64,000 nucleotides of DNA, from assembly GCA_902577075.1 (NCBI GenBank), contig CACGXV010000001.1, positions 62,001-126,000 of the forward strand, written 5' to 3'. Position 1 is the first letter of the stretch, and each line of letters opens with the position of its first letter. Shown here in pieces: positions 16,122-26,102 of this stretch. Under the pieces are notes generated by a model. The model was not told the origin of the DNA, did no database searches, and saw nothing but the letters and a program-made list of their open reading frames with translations. This DNA comes from an uncultured Pelagibacteraceae bacterium (GTDB lineage Bacteria > Pseudomonadota > Alphaproteobacteria > Pelagibacterales > Pelagibacteraceae). The position numbers and the translations under genes were made by a program.

Positions 16122-17795
16122 ATGAAAATTTTGATCGTAATTTTATCATTTTTAGTAATTCAAACCAGCACATATTCAAGCACTACTGCAAATAATAAAT
16201 TCAACCAGAAGTACTTATCTAATTATTTTTCTGCTTTAGTCTCATCCGGAAATCAAAAAAATGAAGAAGCACTTGAATACTTCAATTCATCAAAATTTTT
16301 AATTCAAAAACACGATAATTTTTTAAAAAAGTATGTTTTTTCCTTAGTTTTGAATGGACAAGTTAAAAAAGGAATAGATCAAATAAAAATTTCAAAAAAT
16401 GATATCAACTCAAATACTTTCGAGCTTAATCTTTTATTGTTAGTTGATAGTTTAAAGAAAAAAGATTTTAAGCAAGCAAATAAAAGATTTAAAGATTTTA
16501 AATTCAATAAAGATGATGGAACATATGAATATGTAATTTATAAAATTTTAAAAGATTTCAATTATCTATTTCTAAAAAGGGAAACCGTTAAGGATAACAA
16601 GTATGGAACATTAAGTTTAATTTCTTCAGCTTTTCAAAATTGTTATTTAAATTCCCCAAATACCAGCTCATATTTTGGAAAATTATTAAATAGTTCTGAT
16701 GGTGATTATTCTCGATACATGTTTTTTTATTTTGCAAACTTAATTGAAAATAATGATATTAAAAAAGTTATTAAAGTTTCTAAAACGATCGAGTCTATTG
16801 GTGACAGTATATTATTACATCAAATGAAAGATTGGATAGATAATGCTGAATACAAAAAATTTGAGTCTCATTTTTCGTGTTACAACGAAAATGATATTTT
16901 AGCTGAGATTTTCTATTTGATAGCTAATTTATTTTCAACACAAAATATTTACGATCAGTCCAATTTTTATTTAAGAATTTCTGAATACTTAAATCCTAAG
17001 TTTTATTTTAACCAGTCTCTCCTTGTTGAAAATTATTACTTAAATAACAATAACAACCAAGCTACTAAAATTTTAGAAAAATTTAAAAAAAAAGATAAAT
17101 TATATTTTTGGTATAAAACAAAAAAGATAGGAAGAATATTATCTGAAGATAATAGTGAAGAAGAGGCTATCAAGTATATAAATAAGAATTTTAAATCTAT
17201 AAAAAAACCTACAGAGAAAATACTTTATGATTATGCGAATATAAATAAAGGTTTTGAAAAGTATGAAATTGCAATTGAATATTATACAGAGTTACTCAAA
17301 AATGTTGATCAAAGTTCATATGCAATCTCAAGAATTTTATATAGGAGGGGGAGTAGTTATGAACGAACAGGAAATTATGAGAAGGCTGACAGAGATTTAA
17401 TAGAAAGTTTAAAAATGTATCCAAATGAACCATACACATTAAATTATTTGGCTTATAGCTGGTTAGAAAGAAATTATAAAATAGATGAAGCTATAGATAT
17501 GATACAAAAAGCACACAAGCAAAAAGAAAATGATCCATATATCACCGACTCTGTTGGATGGGGATTTTACTTAATTGGTGATTATATCAATGCTGAAAAA
17601 TATCTTAAAAAAGCATTGCAACTTATGCCAGATGATCCAATTGTAAATGATCATTATGGTGATGTCCTTTGGAAATTAGACAAAAAATTACAAGCAAAAT
17701 ATTATTGGAAAGCAGTTTTAGAACTTGAAGAGACAGAAGATGAAATGAAATCGAAAGTAAAATCAAAATTATTAGAAGGTTTAGAAAAATCATAA
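16122..17795 (+). CDS. exported TPR-repeat protein
   Basis: The protein (557 aa from ATG 16122) has a signal peptide (ILIVILSFLVIQTSTYSSTT) and repeated 34-residue TPR helical pairs. They are clearest from about residue 365 onwards (for example YAISRILYRRGSSYERTGNY, and a DSVGWGFYLIGDY unit). Such proteins act as periplasmic or membrane-linked scaffolds. A TPR protein directly before ispE is common in alphaproteobacteria. The reading frame can be extended upstream to 16095, but that would overlap the divergent glycosylase and hide the signal peptide. The function is unknown. Confidence 0.85.
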   Translation: MKILIVILSFLVIQTSTYSSTTANNKFNQKYLSNYFSALVSSGNQKNEEALEYFNSSKFLIQKHDNFLKKYVFSLVLNGQVKKGIDQIKISKNDINSNTFELNLLLLVDSLKKKDFKQANKRFKDFKFNKDDGTYEYVIYKILKDFNYLFLKRETVKDNKYGTLSLISSAFQNCYLNSPNTSSYFGKLLNSSDGDYSRYMFFYFANLIENNDIKKVIKVSKTIESIGDSILLHQMKDWIDNAEYKKFESHFSCYNENDILAEIFYLIANLFSTQNIYDQSNFYLRISEYLNPKFYFNQSLLVENYYLNNNNNQATKILEKFKKKDKLYFWYKTKKIGRILSEDNSEEEAIKYINKNFKSIKKPTEKILYDYANINKGFEKYEIAIEYYTELLKNVDQSSYAISRILYRRGSSYERTGNYEKADRDLIESLKMYPNEPYTLNYLAYSWLERNYKIDEAIDMIQKAHKQKENDPYITDSVGWGFYLIGDYINAEKYLKKALQLMPDDPIVNDHYGDVLWKLDKKLQAKYYWKAVLELEETEDEMKSKVKSKLLEGLEKS

Positions 17796-17798
17796 TAA

Positions 17799-18647
17799 AT
17801 GAAATTTGAAAAGATTAAATCACATGCAAAAATTAATTTATCTCTAAATGTTCTAGGAAAAAAAAAATCTAAACTTCATAATCTAGAAACTCTAGTCGGT
17901 TTTTTAGATTTACATGACGAAATTTATATAAAGAAAACAAATAAAAAAAACCATATTATTAAATTTACTGGAAATTTTTCTAATAAAATTCCAAAAAAAA
18001 ATACTATAAGTAATTTATTAAAAATTTTAGATGAAGTAAAAAAACTAAAAAATCAAAAATATCTTATTTCAGTTAAAAAAAATATACCCCAAGAAGCAGG
18101 GTTGGGAGGCGGGTCAATGAATGCGGCTTCCTTAATAAAGTATTTGATTAAAAAAAATATAATCTCATTGACAATGAAGGAGAAACAAAATTTATGTTTA
18201 AAAATTGGTTCAGATGTTATTTTAGGTATAGATCAAAAAAATCTTGTATTAGCTTATAAAAATAAAATAAAAAAAATCAAAAAAAACCTTAAAATTTTTA
18301 CTTTGTTAATTAAACCCAATTTTGGTTGTTCCACAAAAAATATATATGCTCAAGTTAGGAATTATTCGAAACCACAATTTTTTAAAATTAAATCAAAAAA
18401 TATTAATTTCAATACACTTTCAAGGATGAAAAATGATTTAGAGGTTATATCTTTCAAATTATATCCAAGACTAAGGAAAATTAGACAATTTTTTTTGAAC
18501 ATAGATAAAAATTCTTATGTCAGAATGACAGGATCAGGCTCAACAATTGTGGGATACTTCATGTCCAAAAAAGCCGCACTAAATGCAAAGAAATTATTAA
18601 AAAAAAAATATAAAAACTATTGGTGTAATTTATCTAAAACTATATAA
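17799..18647 (+). CDS. ispE: 4-diphosphocytidyl-2-C-methyl-D-erythritol kinase IspE
   Basis: IspE phosphorylates CDP-ME in the MEP isoprenoid pathway. The GHMP-kinase ATP loop is IPQEAGLGGGSMNAASLI near residue 95, and the N-terminal AKINLSLNVLGKK block is typical. The C-terminal MTGSGSTIVGYF motif closes the active site. Length is 282 aa. Start spacing from the TPR gene is 3 bp. With ispH at the other end of the window, two MEP-pathway genes are present here. Confidence 0.95.
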   Translation: MKFEKIKSHAKINLSLNVLGKKKSKLHNLETLVGFLDLHDEIYIKKTNKKNHIIKFTGNFSNKIPKKNTISNLLKILDEVKKLKNQKYLISVKKNIPQEAGLGGGSMNAASLIKYLIKKNIISLTMKEKQNLCLKIGSDVILGIDQKNLVLAYKNKIKKIKKNLKIFTLLIKPNFGCSTKNIYAQVRNYSKPQFFKIKSKNINFNTLSRMKNDLEVISFKLYPRLRKIRQFFLNIDKNSYVRMTGSGSTIVGYFMSKKAALNAKKLLKKKYKNYWCNLSKTI

Positions 18648-18679
18648 AGCTTTTTTTTTGTGATATATGAAATTAATTT

Positions 18680-18754
18680 TGGGGTGTAGCCAAGTGGTAA
18701 GGCAGCGGTTTTTGGTACCGCCATTCCTAGGTTCGAATCCTAGCACCCCAGCCA
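18680..18754 (+). tRNA. tRNA-Gln (TTG)
   Basis: The cloverleaf reads cleanly. The acceptor stem TGGGGTG pairs with CACCCCA. The anticodon stem GCGGT/ACCGC encloses the loop TTTTGGT with anticodon TTG. The T arm is CTAGG-TTCGAAT-CCTAG. The discriminator is G and CCA is encoded. The cca coding sequence begins 3 nt after the CCA end. Confidence 0.97.
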
Positions 18755-18757
18755 AAT

Positions 18758-20032
18758 ATGTATAATTTTTTAAAAAAATTTTTTAAAGGCAACAAAAAAC
18801 CTACTCAAAGAGAAAGATCTTTTTTAAACATTTATAATAATACAGAAGTTTCTAAAATTTTTGACTCTGTATCAAATTTTAACGAAAACAGTGAGATAAG
18901 ATATGTAGGTGGATGCGTTAGAAAAATATTAAATCAAGAAGAAGTAGATGATATAGATTTAGCTGTAAATTTAAATCCAGATGAAGTTAAAGAATGTTTG
19001 CAATCAAATAATATTAAATTCTTTGAAACCGGTATACAATATGGAACTATTACTGCTAATTTAGGTAAGAAAAATTTTGAGATTACATCTTTGAGAGAGG
19101 ATGTAGATACTGATGGAAGACATGCAAAAGTTAAATATACAAAGGATTGGCATAAAGATTCATCAAGAAGAGATTTTAGTATTAATTCTATTTATGCAGA
19201 CAAAGAGGGTAATTTGTTTGATCCAAATGGTGGAGCCAAACATTTAGACGAGGGCAGGGTTATATTTATTGGAGACCCAAACAAGAGAATTCAAGAAGAT
19301 TACTTAAGAATTTTAAGATATGTAAGATTTTTTCTAAGTTATAGCAAACAATCTCATGATTTATCGATACAAAAATCAATCAAGCAAAATATTGCGGGTA
19401 TTGCCAATCTTTCAAAGGAAAGATTAATTAGCGAATTAAAAAAAATAATTTTGTCAAAAAATATTTTTAAAATATCTGAAGACTCTTTTTCTTTAGAAAT
19501 TTTAAAAACTATTTTTCCTCAACTCGTAAATTTAAATTGTTTAGGTAAATTAAATGATTATTCAAAAAATTTATTTAATAAAAAATCATTTGTTTTTTTG
19601 ATTTCTTATTTAATAATTGATGATACCGATAATGCAAATTATTTTTTATTTAAATATAACCTTTCTAACGAAAACAAAAAAAGAATAAAATTTTTTATTG
19701 ATAATTATCACCTTTTCTCTGAAAAAGATTATTTTACTAAGAAAAATCTACAAAGAATTTATTATTTTAATGATAAATCTTATGTTATCGATTTATTAGA
19801 TTTAAAAATTTTCAATTCCAAATTGGTTTCAAAAAAACTCATCGATTTAAAAAAATATTTTGAAAAATTTGAAAGACCTATTTTTCCTTTAAACTCTAGA
19901 GATTTACTTGACAAATATAAAGTTAAAGAGGGTAAAGATTTTGGACAAAAGATTAAGTTGCTTGAGAATATTTGGTTAAATAACAGCTTCAAATTAACTA
20001 AAAAACAAATCGATAATGTTTTTAGTAATTAG
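18758..20032 (+). CDS. cca: CCA tRNA nucleotidyltransferase / poly(A) polymerase family
   Basis: The family adds or repairs the 3' CCA of tRNAs. The nucleotidyltransferase head has [12 protein letters not shown] and the metal-binding DDIDLAV (about residues 47-70), followed by [10 protein letters not shown] and the RNA-binding DPNGGAKHL block. Length is 424 aa, with a helical C-terminal body. The ATG follows tRNA-Gln by 3 nt, leaving no room for a normal leader. No other ATG occurs in the first 50 codons. The stop overlaps the greA stop. Confidence 0.93.
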   Translation: MYNFLKKFFKGNKKPTQRERSFLNIYNNTEVSKIFDSVSNFNENSEIRYVGGCVRKILNQEEVDDIDLAVNLNPDEVKECLQSNNIKFFETGIQYGTITANLGKKNFEITSLREDVDTDGRHAKVKYTKDWHKDSSRRDFSINSIYADKEGNLFDPNGGAKHLDEGRVIFIGDPNKRIQEDYLRILRYVRFFLSYSKQSHDLSIQKSIKQNIAGIANLSKERLISELKKIILSKNIFKISEDSFSLEILKTIFPQLVNLNCLGKLNDYSKNLFNKKSFVFLISYLIIDDTDNANYFLFKYNLSNENKKRIKFFIDNYHLFSEKDYFTKKNLQRIYYFNDKSYVIDLLDLKIFNSKLVSKKLIDLKKYFEKFERPIFPLNSRDLLDKYKVKEGKDFGQKIKLLENIWLNNSFKLTKKQIDNVFSN

Positions 20033-20505
20033 ATATATTTTACGTCTCTTATCTCAAAATTTTTAACGCCAGCAGGGGTTTTAATTTCAACTAAATCCCC
20101 TTTATTTTTTCCTATAAGGCCCATACCAATTGGTGACTTAAAATATATTAGCTTTTCTTTGAGGTCAGCCTCATCTTTACCGACAATTTTGTATTTAACA
20201 TTTTCGTTTGTATCCAAGTTTTGAAGCAGTATTGTTGAACCAAATATTACCTTTCCATCATTATCTAATTTAGAAACATCAATCACATTTGCCCTAGCTA
20301 TAATATCTTCAACTTCTTGAACTCTGCCTTCATTATGTGATTGTTGTTCTTTTGCTGCATGATACTCAGCATTTTCTTTTAAATCACCATGAGACCTTGC
20401 TTCAGCTATTGCAGCTACTATCTCAGGTCTTTTTTTTTCTTTTAAAAAAATTAATTCTTCTTTTAATTTTTCTAATCCTCTAACTGTAATTGGTTCTTTT
20501 TCCAT
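20029..20505 (-). CDS. greA: transcription elongation factor GreA
   Basis: GreA rescues backtracked RNA polymerase by stimulating transcript cleavage. The N-terminal coiled coil has the typical [20 protein letters not shown] opening and the acidic tip region [20 protein letters not shown]. The C-terminal domain ends [20 protein letters not shown]. Length of 158 aa is standard. It lies 3 bp behind hemF. Confidence 0.97.
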   Translation of the reverse strand: MEKEPITVRGLEKLKEELIFLKEKKRPEIVAAIAEARSHGDLKENAEYHAAKEQQSHNEGRVQEVEDIIARANVIDVSKLDNDGKVIFGSTILLQNLDTNENVKYKIVGKDEADLKEKLIYFKSPIGMGLIGKNKGDLVEIKTPAGVKNFEIRDVKYI

Positions 20506-20508
20506 ATT

Positions 20509-21336
20509 TTATTTCCATTTAGCAATAGGTGGGAGTGACATTAAAATAGCCTCAACATTACCATTAGTTTGTAAACCGAATTTGGTACCTCTATCATAAA
20601 GTAAGTTAAATTCAACGTATCGACCTCTTTTTTCCAATTGAATTTCTTTTTGTTTAATTGACCATTTTTTTTTATATTTTTTTAATATTATCTCTCTAAA
20701 TATATTTTTAAAGCTTATACCAACTTCTCTGACAAAACTAAAATCCTTTTCCCAATTGTCTTTTTTATAATCAAAAAAAATACCTCCTATTCCTCTTGGT
20801 TCCTTTCTATGAGGTAAGTAAAAATATTCATCACACCATTTTTTATATTTTTTGTAATAGTTTTTATTATGTTTTTCACATGAAACTTTTAACTCTTTGT
20901 GAAACCATTTTTCTAATTTTTTATCTTTTAGACAAGGCGTAACATCCATTCCCCCACCAAACCATCCATGTGAAGTGTAAATATATCTTGTGTTAAAATG
21001 CATGGCTGGAACATGAGGGTTTTGCATATGCATTACAATTGATATGCCTGATGCCCAAAATTTTGGATTTTTTTCTCCACCTGGTATTCTATTTCTAAAT
21101 TTTTTTGAAAATTTTCCGTAAACCTCTGAAAAATTCACTCCAACTTTTTCAAAAATTTTTCCATTTTCTAATATTCTAAATTGGCCTCCACCTTCATTAG
21201 ATTTTTTTCCTCTTTCCCAATTTTTAATTTTAAAGATCTTTTTTTTACCCTCTAATTCCTCAATTTCATTACAAATAACTTCTTGCAAAGTTTTAAACCA
21301 ATTTCTGGCCAATTTTTTTTTTATTAATTCGTCCAT
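20509..21336 (-). CDS. hemF: oxygen-dependent coproporphyrinogen III oxidase HemF
   Basis: HemF decarboxylates coproporphyrinogen III to protoporphyrinogen IX with O2. Family blocks are present: GGGQFRILENGKIFEKVGVN, the His motif HMQNPHVPAMHFNTRY, WFGGGMDVTP, and the late RYVEFNLLYDRGTKFGL. Length is 275 aa. The start overlaps trmL by 13 bp. It lies near the petABC cytochrome genes, although on the other strand. The O2-dependent form fits an aerobe. Confidence 0.96.
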   Translation of the reverse strand: MDELIKKKLARNWFKTLQEVICNEIEELEGKKKIFKIKNWERGKKSNEGGGQFRILENGKIFEKVGVNFSEVYGKFSKKFRNRIPGGEKNPKFWASGISIVMHMQNPHVPAMHFNTRYIYTSHGWFGGGMDVTPCLKDKKLEKWFHKELKVSCEKHNKNYYKKYKKWCDEYFYLPHRKEPRGIGGIFFDYKKDNWEKDFSFVREVGISFKNIFREIILKKYKKKWSIKQKEIQLEKRGRYVEFNLLYDRGTKFGLQTNGNVEAILMSLPPIAKWK

Positions 21337-21848
21337 AAATATTTTGTTTGTCTTATATTTTCAGAAAGAATAATTGCAACTGACGAAGCTAAATTTAAAG
21401 ATCTTTTTTTTTCAACCATTGGGATTTTTATTCTATGATTCACTATTTTATGAATTTTTTGAGGAACACCAGAACTTTCTCTTCCAAATAAAAGTGTATC
21501 TCCATTTTTAAATTTAAAATCCACATATGACTTACTTGCTTTAGTGGTCATCAATATTACTCTATCCTTTTTCTTGGCGTTAAAAAATTCCTCATAGCTT
21601 TTGTACATTTTGATCATACTTTCATCTAAATAATCCATCACCACTCTTTTAAAACGCTTATCGCTAAGAAGGAAGCCACAAGGCTCAATTATCTCCAATA
21701 TCGCACCTAAGCAAGAGCAAGTCCTAGCTATCGCAGCTGTGTTCTGGGGTATATCAGGCTCGTAAAGTGCTATTTTTGGCCTAGAATTATTTGTTTTGTG
21801 TGTCATTCTTGCTATGGAAAAAATATCTTTTTCTTCATATGAAATCAT
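21324..21848 (-). CDS. trmL: tRNA (cytidine(34)-2'-O)-methyltransferase TrmL
   Basis: TrmL is a SPOUT (alpha/beta-knot) enzyme that methylates the wobble ribose of certain leucine tRNAs. Motifs: PDIPQNTAAIARTCSCLGA near residue 33, LLFGRESSGVPQ near 115, and the knot IPMVEKKRSLNLASSVAII near 140. At 174 aa it has an N-terminal extension of about 20 residues over the usual start; an internal ATG at residue 16 (MTHKTN) is an alternative. It probably heads the trmL-hemF-greA operon. Confidence 0.92.
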   Translation of the reverse strand: MISYEEKDIFSIARMTHKTNNSRPKIALYEPDIPQNTAAIARTCSCLGAILEIIEPCGFLLSDKRFKRVVMDYLDESMIKMYKSYEEFFNAKKKDRVILMTTKASKSYVDFKFKNGDTLLFGRESSGVPQKIHKIVNHRIKIPMVEKKRSLNLASSVAIILSENIRQTKYLWTN

Positions 21849-21874
21849 ATATTAAGAAAAAATTAAAATAATAA

Positions 21875-22393
21875 ATGTCAGACTCGGATAAAAAGAAACC
21901 AAATAGAAGGGATTTTATATTAACAGCTACAACAGCTGCAGGAGCTGTCGGTGTTGGTGCAGCAGTTTGGCCATTAGTTGACCAGATGAACCCTGATGCT
22001 TCAGTAAAGGCATTAGCGAGTACAGAAGTAGATGTTAGTTCAGTCCAACCTGGACAATCAATAACTGTTATATGGAGAGGTAAGCCAGTTTTTATTAAAA
22101 GAAGAACTCAAGAGGAGATTGACAGTGCAAGAGCTGTCGATTTAAGTGAATTAAAGCATCCAGAAAAAGATGAGGATAGAGCAAAAGATCCTGAATGGCT
22201 TGTAATGCTAGGAGTATGTACTCACCTTGGATGTGTTCCATTAACTGATAAAGGTGATTACAATGCATGGTTTTGTCCATGTCATGGTTCTCATTATGAT
22301 ACATCAGGAAGAATTAGAAAAGGTCCAGCTCCAACAAATATGGAAGTACCTAAATACGAATTTGTAAACAGTAACACTATAAAAATAGGATAA
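21875..22393 (+). CDS. petA: ubiquinol-cytochrome c reductase Rieske Fe-S subunit
   Basis: This is the Rieske subunit of complex III. It has a Tat-type N-terminus (RRDFILTAT) that anchors it, followed by a helix ([14 protein letters not shown]). The 2Fe-2S ligands are in CTHLGC (about residue 112) and CPCHGSHYD. Length of 172 aa is standard. It starts 26 bp from the divergent trmL start and leads petABC. Confidence 0.97.
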   Translation: MSDSDKKKPNRRDFILTATTAAGAVGVGAAVWPLVDQMNPDASVKALASTEVDVSSVQPGQSITVIWRGKPVFIKRRTQEEIDSARAVDLSELKHPEKDEDRAKDPEWLVMLGVCTHLGCVPLTDKGDYNAWFCPCHGSHYDTSGRIRKGPAPTNMEVPKYEFVNSNTIKIG

Positions 22394-22401
22394 TTAAATA
22401 A

Positions 22402-23670
22402 ATGAGTGATCACGAATATACACCTAAGTCAAAAGTTGGAAAATGGTTTAATGATAGACTTCCACTACTAACATTAGCAAATCATTTAACTGACTACCCA
22501 ACACCGAAAAATCTAAACTACTGGTGGACTTTTGGTGGTATTTTAACTTTTTGTTTAATAACTCAAATCATTACAGGAATTATTTTAGGAATGCATTATG
22601 TAGCTCACGCTGATTTAGCATTCCAAAGCGTTGAACATATAATGAGAGATGTGAACTATGGTTGGTTGATAAGATACGTGCATGCAAATGGTGCTTCAAT
22701 GTTTTTCTTAGCTGTTTACATTCATATTTTTAGATCTCTTTATTATGGTTCATATAAATCACCTAGAGAGGTTATTTGGATTATTGGAATGTTGATTTAT
22801 TTCTTGATGATGGCTACTGCATTTATGGGATACGTTCTTCCTTGGGGGCAAATGAGTTTTTGGGGCGCAACAGTAATTACAAATTTGTTTAGTGCTATTC
22901 CTTTAGTAGGAGATAGTATAACTACTTGGTTATGGGGAGGTTACTCAGTAGATAATCCAACTTTGACAAGATTTTTTAGCTTGCATTATCTTTTTCCATT
23001 TTTAATTTTAGGATTAGTCATTCTTCATATTTGGGCATTACATGTACCCGGAAATAATAATCCTATTGGTATAGATATTAAAAAACCTTCAAAAGATACT
23101 GTTCCTTTTCATCCATATATAGTGATTAAAGATTTATTTGCGCTTTTGATATTTTTAATAATTTTTGCATTTTTTGTATTCTTTTCACCTAACATATTAG
23201 GGCATGCAGACAATTATATTGAGGCAAATCCATTAGTTACTCCAGCTCATATTGTGCCAGAGTGGTATCTATTACCTTTCTATGCAATATTAAGATCAGT
23301 TCCAGATAAGTTACTAGGAGTAATAGCAATGTTTGCTGCAATATTTGTATTAGTAATTCTTCCTTGGTTAGATACTTCTAAAGTTAGATCAACTGTCTTT
23401 AGACCAATATACAAACAGTTTTACTGGTTTTTAATAGCTGATGTTTTGATACTTGGCTATGTTGGTGCAATGCCAGCAGAAGGGATATATTTATTGATCG
23501 CGAGAGTTGCTACTGCTTATTATTTTGCTCATTTCTTAATAATACTTCCATTTTTAGGAATGAAGGAAAAAACGACACCATTACCACTCAGCATTACAGA
23601 GCCTGTATTAGGTGGATCTGCTGATATGGCGATGGCTAAAAATAATTCTGATTATAAAGAGAAATTGTGA
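22402..23670 (+). CDS. petB: cytochrome b
   Basis: This is the membrane core of complex III with two b hemes and both quinone sites. The 422-aa polytopic protein has the helix-B/D histidines ([13 protein letters not shown] and [21 protein letters not shown]), [14 protein letters not shown], and the Qo-site [13 protein letters not shown] (PEWY). It starts 8 bp after petA and overlaps the petC start by 4 bp. Confidence 0.98.
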   Translation: MSDHEYTPKSKVGKWFNDRLPLLTLANHLTDYPTPKNLNYWWTFGGILTFCLITQIITGIILGMHYVAHADLAFQSVEHIMRDVNYGWLIRYVHANGASMFFLAVYIHIFRSLYYGSYKSPREVIWIIGMLIYFLMMATAFMGYVLPWGQMSFWGATVITNLFSAIPLVGDSITTWLWGGYSVDNPTLTRFFSLHYLFPFLILGLVILHIWALHVPGNNNPIGIDIKKPSKDTVPFHPYIVIKDLFALLIFLIIFAFFVFFSPNILGHADNYIEANPLVTPAHIVPEWYLLPFYAILRSVPDKLLGVIAMFAAIFVLVILPWLDTSKVRSTVFRPIYKQFYWFLIADVLILGYVGAMPAEGIYLLIARVATAYYFAHFLIILPFLGMKEKTTPLPLSITEPVLGGSADMAMAKNNSDYKEKL

Positions 23671-24452
23671 AGAACTTTTTCAAATTAATCAAATTTTTAA
23701 TTCTAATTTCAAGCCTAATTATTTCAAATGTATATGCTGCCGGTGAGAAACAAGATCTATTAAAAGTTGATTGGAGCTTTAAAAGTTTTTTTGGAAAGTT
23801 CGATAGAGCCTCTTTACAGAGAGGATATCAGGTCTATTCAGAAGTTTGTGCGTCATGCCATTCCTTAAAACACTTGAGTTATAGAAATTTAGCAGAAAAA
23901 GGTGGTCCAGAATTTACTGAGCTTGAAGCGAAAGCAATTGCTTCAAATTTTGAAGTTACAGATGGACCAAATAGTGACGGTGAAATGTTTGAGAGACCAG
24001 CAAAACTATCAGATAAATTTGTTATGCCATATGCAAATACTCAGGAAGCCATTGCAGCTAATGGTGGAGCATATCCTCCTGATATGTCGGTTTTAGTTAA
24101 AGCTAGAGGAGGAGGAGCAAACTACATTTATTCAGTTTTGATGGGATATGAAGATCCTCCAGCAGGTGTGGAACTTGACGATGGTGTTTATTACAACAAA
24201 TATATGTATGGTAACAAAATAAAAATGGCATCTCCTTTAGATGATGACATCGTAGAGTATGCGGATGGTACTAGAGCGACGGTAGATCAAATGGCTAGAG
24301 ATGTTACAACTTTTTTACAATGGACAGCAGAACCTCATCTAGAAACAAGACATAAAATGGGATTTAGAGTTATTATTTATTTAATAGTTTTAACTATTTT
24401 AGTTTACTTTAGTATGAAAAAAATTTGGTCACGTATTGAAACGAAAGTTTAA
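23667..24452 (+). CDS. petC: cytochrome c1
   Basis: Cytochrome c1 carries electrons from the Rieske centre to soluble cytochrome c. It has a signal peptide ([15 protein letters not shown]), heme-binding CASCH near residue 61, the axial-Met region near KIKMASPL, and a C-terminal anchor ([16 protein letters not shown]). It starts at GTG 23667, which overlaps the petB stop (GTGA). Its 3' end runs 24 bp into the convergent ychF gene. Length is 261 aa. Confidence 0.97.
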   Translation: MKNFFKLIKFLILISSLIISNVYAAGEKQDLLKVDWSFKSFFGKFDRASLQRGYQVYSEVCASCHSLKHLSYRNLAEKGGPEFTELEAKAIASNFEVTDGPNSDGEMFERPAKLSDKFVMPYANTQEAIAANGGAYPPDMSVLVKARGGGANYIYSVLMGYEDPPAGVELDDGVYYNKYMYGNKIKMASPLDDDIVEYADGTRATVDQMARDVTTFLQWTAEPHLETRHKMGFRVIIYLIVLTILVYFSMKKIWSRIETKV

Positions 24453-25505
24453 AATATCTCCATCTTTAACAATATAATCTTTACCTTCCAATCTCATTTT
24501 ACCAGCTTCCTTTGATTTTAACCATCCTTGGTTTTTTAAAAAATCATCAAAAGAAATTGTTTCAGCTCTAATAAAACCTTTTTCGAAATCTGAATGGATT
24601 TCACCAGCAGCTTTTGGAGCTGTGGACTCTTTTGTGATTGTCCAGGCTCTGGATTCCTCTGGTCCTGAAGTAAAAAAAGTCTGTAAGGATAAAAGTTCAT
24701 AACCTTTCTTAATTAATGAATTTAGTCCGGTCTCTGACATATTAATCATGTTCATATAATTTTTTTTTTCGATTGCATCATCTAACTGGTTTATTTGATT
24801 CTCTATATCTGCAGAAATTATTAATGTATTTTTATCACCAAATTTATTAATAAAATCTTTCGTATATTTATTACCTGATTTAATGCTTTCTTCGTTTACA
24901 TTACATACATACAATTTTGGTTTAGTAATTAGTAGTCCACTATTTTTTAAAAGTTTTTCATCAAATTCGTTTATAATTGTTGTTAAATCATCGTCTTTAT
25001 TAATAATTCTTTGAACCGTCTCCAAAAGTTTAAGTTCCTCAATTATAACATTTTTTTTATTTTTCTTATCAAGTCTTTTTTGAATAGACTCCAAATCAGC
25101 TAGTTTCATTTCGGTTTCAATAATCTCTAGATCTCTAACTGGATCGACAGTGGGATTTACATTTTGAATATCATCTGAGTCGAAACATCTGATCATATGA
25201 ATTATTGCGTCTACTTCTCTTATATGAGATAAAAATTTATTACCCAACCCTTCACCTTTAGAGGCCCCTTTAACAAGACCTGCTATATCTACGAAGGATA
25301 TTGTAGTATTAATTTTTTTTTTAGACTCTGAAATAATTGCAAGCTGATCTAGCCTATTATCTGGCACTGCTACAATCCCAATATTTGGATCAATTGTACA
25401 AAAAGGAAAATTTTCTGCTTGTGCTTTATTAGAATTTGTTAAAGCATTAAATAAAGTTGACTTACCAACGTTAGGCAATCCAACGATTCCACATTTAAAA
25501 CCCAT
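24429..25505 (-). CDS. ychF: ribosome-binding ATPase YchF
   Basis: YchF/OLA1 is a TRAFAC-class NTPase that prefers ATP. It has the P-loop GLPNVGKSTLFNAL (residues 8-21), the DIAGLVKGASKGEGLGN switch block and a C-terminal TGS domain (FTSGPEESRAWTI onward, ending [13 protein letters not shown]). The length of 358 aa is standard. pth-ychF is a common pair; the two are separated by no free base here. Confidence 0.97.
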   Translation of the reverse strand: MGFKCGIVGLPNVGKSTLFNALTNSNKAQAENFPFCTIDPNIGIVAVPDNRLDQLAIISESKKKINTTISFVDIAGLVKGASKGEGLGNKFLSHIREVDAIIHMIRCFDSDDIQNVNPTVDPVRDLEIIETEMKLADLESIQKRLDKKNKKNVIIEELKLLETVQRIINKDDDLTTIINEFDEKLLKNSGLLITKPKLYVCNVNEESIKSGNKYTKDFINKFGDKNTLIISADIENQINQLDDAIEKKNYMNMINMSETGLNSLIKKGYELLSLQTFFTSGPEESRAWTITKESTAPKAAGEIHSDFEKGFIRAETISFDDFLKNQGWLKSKEAGKMRLEGKDYIVKDGDILNFRFNT

Positions 25506-26066
25506 TTAATTATTATTTACTGTACTTGAAAATAAATCTAATTTTTTATCAATTAGGATACTTAATGACTCAATAATATTATTTGTAATTGAATCCAGAT
25601 GAACTTGTTCATCTTCATTAAAGTCATTTAAAACGTAATCAGAAACTGATATTTTATTTTCTGGCTTTCCTATACCAATACGAACTCTTGAATACTCCTT
25701 ACCAATAAACTTATCAATTGATGCAATACCATTATGACCCGCACTGGAACCACCAAATTTTGCTTTTATTTTTCCAAATTCGACGTCTAGGTCATCATGA
25801 AATACAATTACATCTTCAACATCGATTTTAAAGTACTCTAGTAGTTCTCTAATACAAATACCTGAATTATTCATAAAAGTTAAAGGCTTAATCGCATAAA
25901 CCTTCTTCTCACCAATTTTTCCTGTAGTTAATAATCCCTTAAATTTTGGTTTTTGTTTTGATAATCCAAACTTTTGATTTATTGCGTCTACAATTTTGAA
26001 ACCGATATTATGTCTATTATTCTGACTATTCGGAGTCGGATTTCCTAAACCAACAAGTAACAACAT
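25506..26066 (-). CDS. pth: peptidyl-tRNA hydrolase
   Basis: Pth recycles peptidyl-tRNAs that drop off ribosomes. The 186-aa protein has the opening LLVGLGNP, the catalytic His in NRHNIGF near residue 19, MNNSGICIREL, and the Asp/GHNG block VFHDDLDVEFGK ... SAGHNGIASI. It lies between rplY and ychF on the minus strand, the usual arrangement. Confidence 0.97.
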   Translation of the reverse strand: MLLLVGLGNPTPNSQNNRHNIGFKIVDAINQKFGLSKQKPKFKGLLTTGKIGEKKVYAIKPLTFMNNSGICIRELLEYFKIDVEDVIVFHDDLDVEFGKIKAKFGGSSAGHNGIASIDKFIGKEYSRVRIGIGKPENKISVSDYVLNDFNEDEQVHLDSITNNIIESLSILIDKKLDLFSSTVNNN

Positions 26067-26102
26067 ATCAAATTAAATTTTGAAAAGAACTTTCACTATT
26101 TA

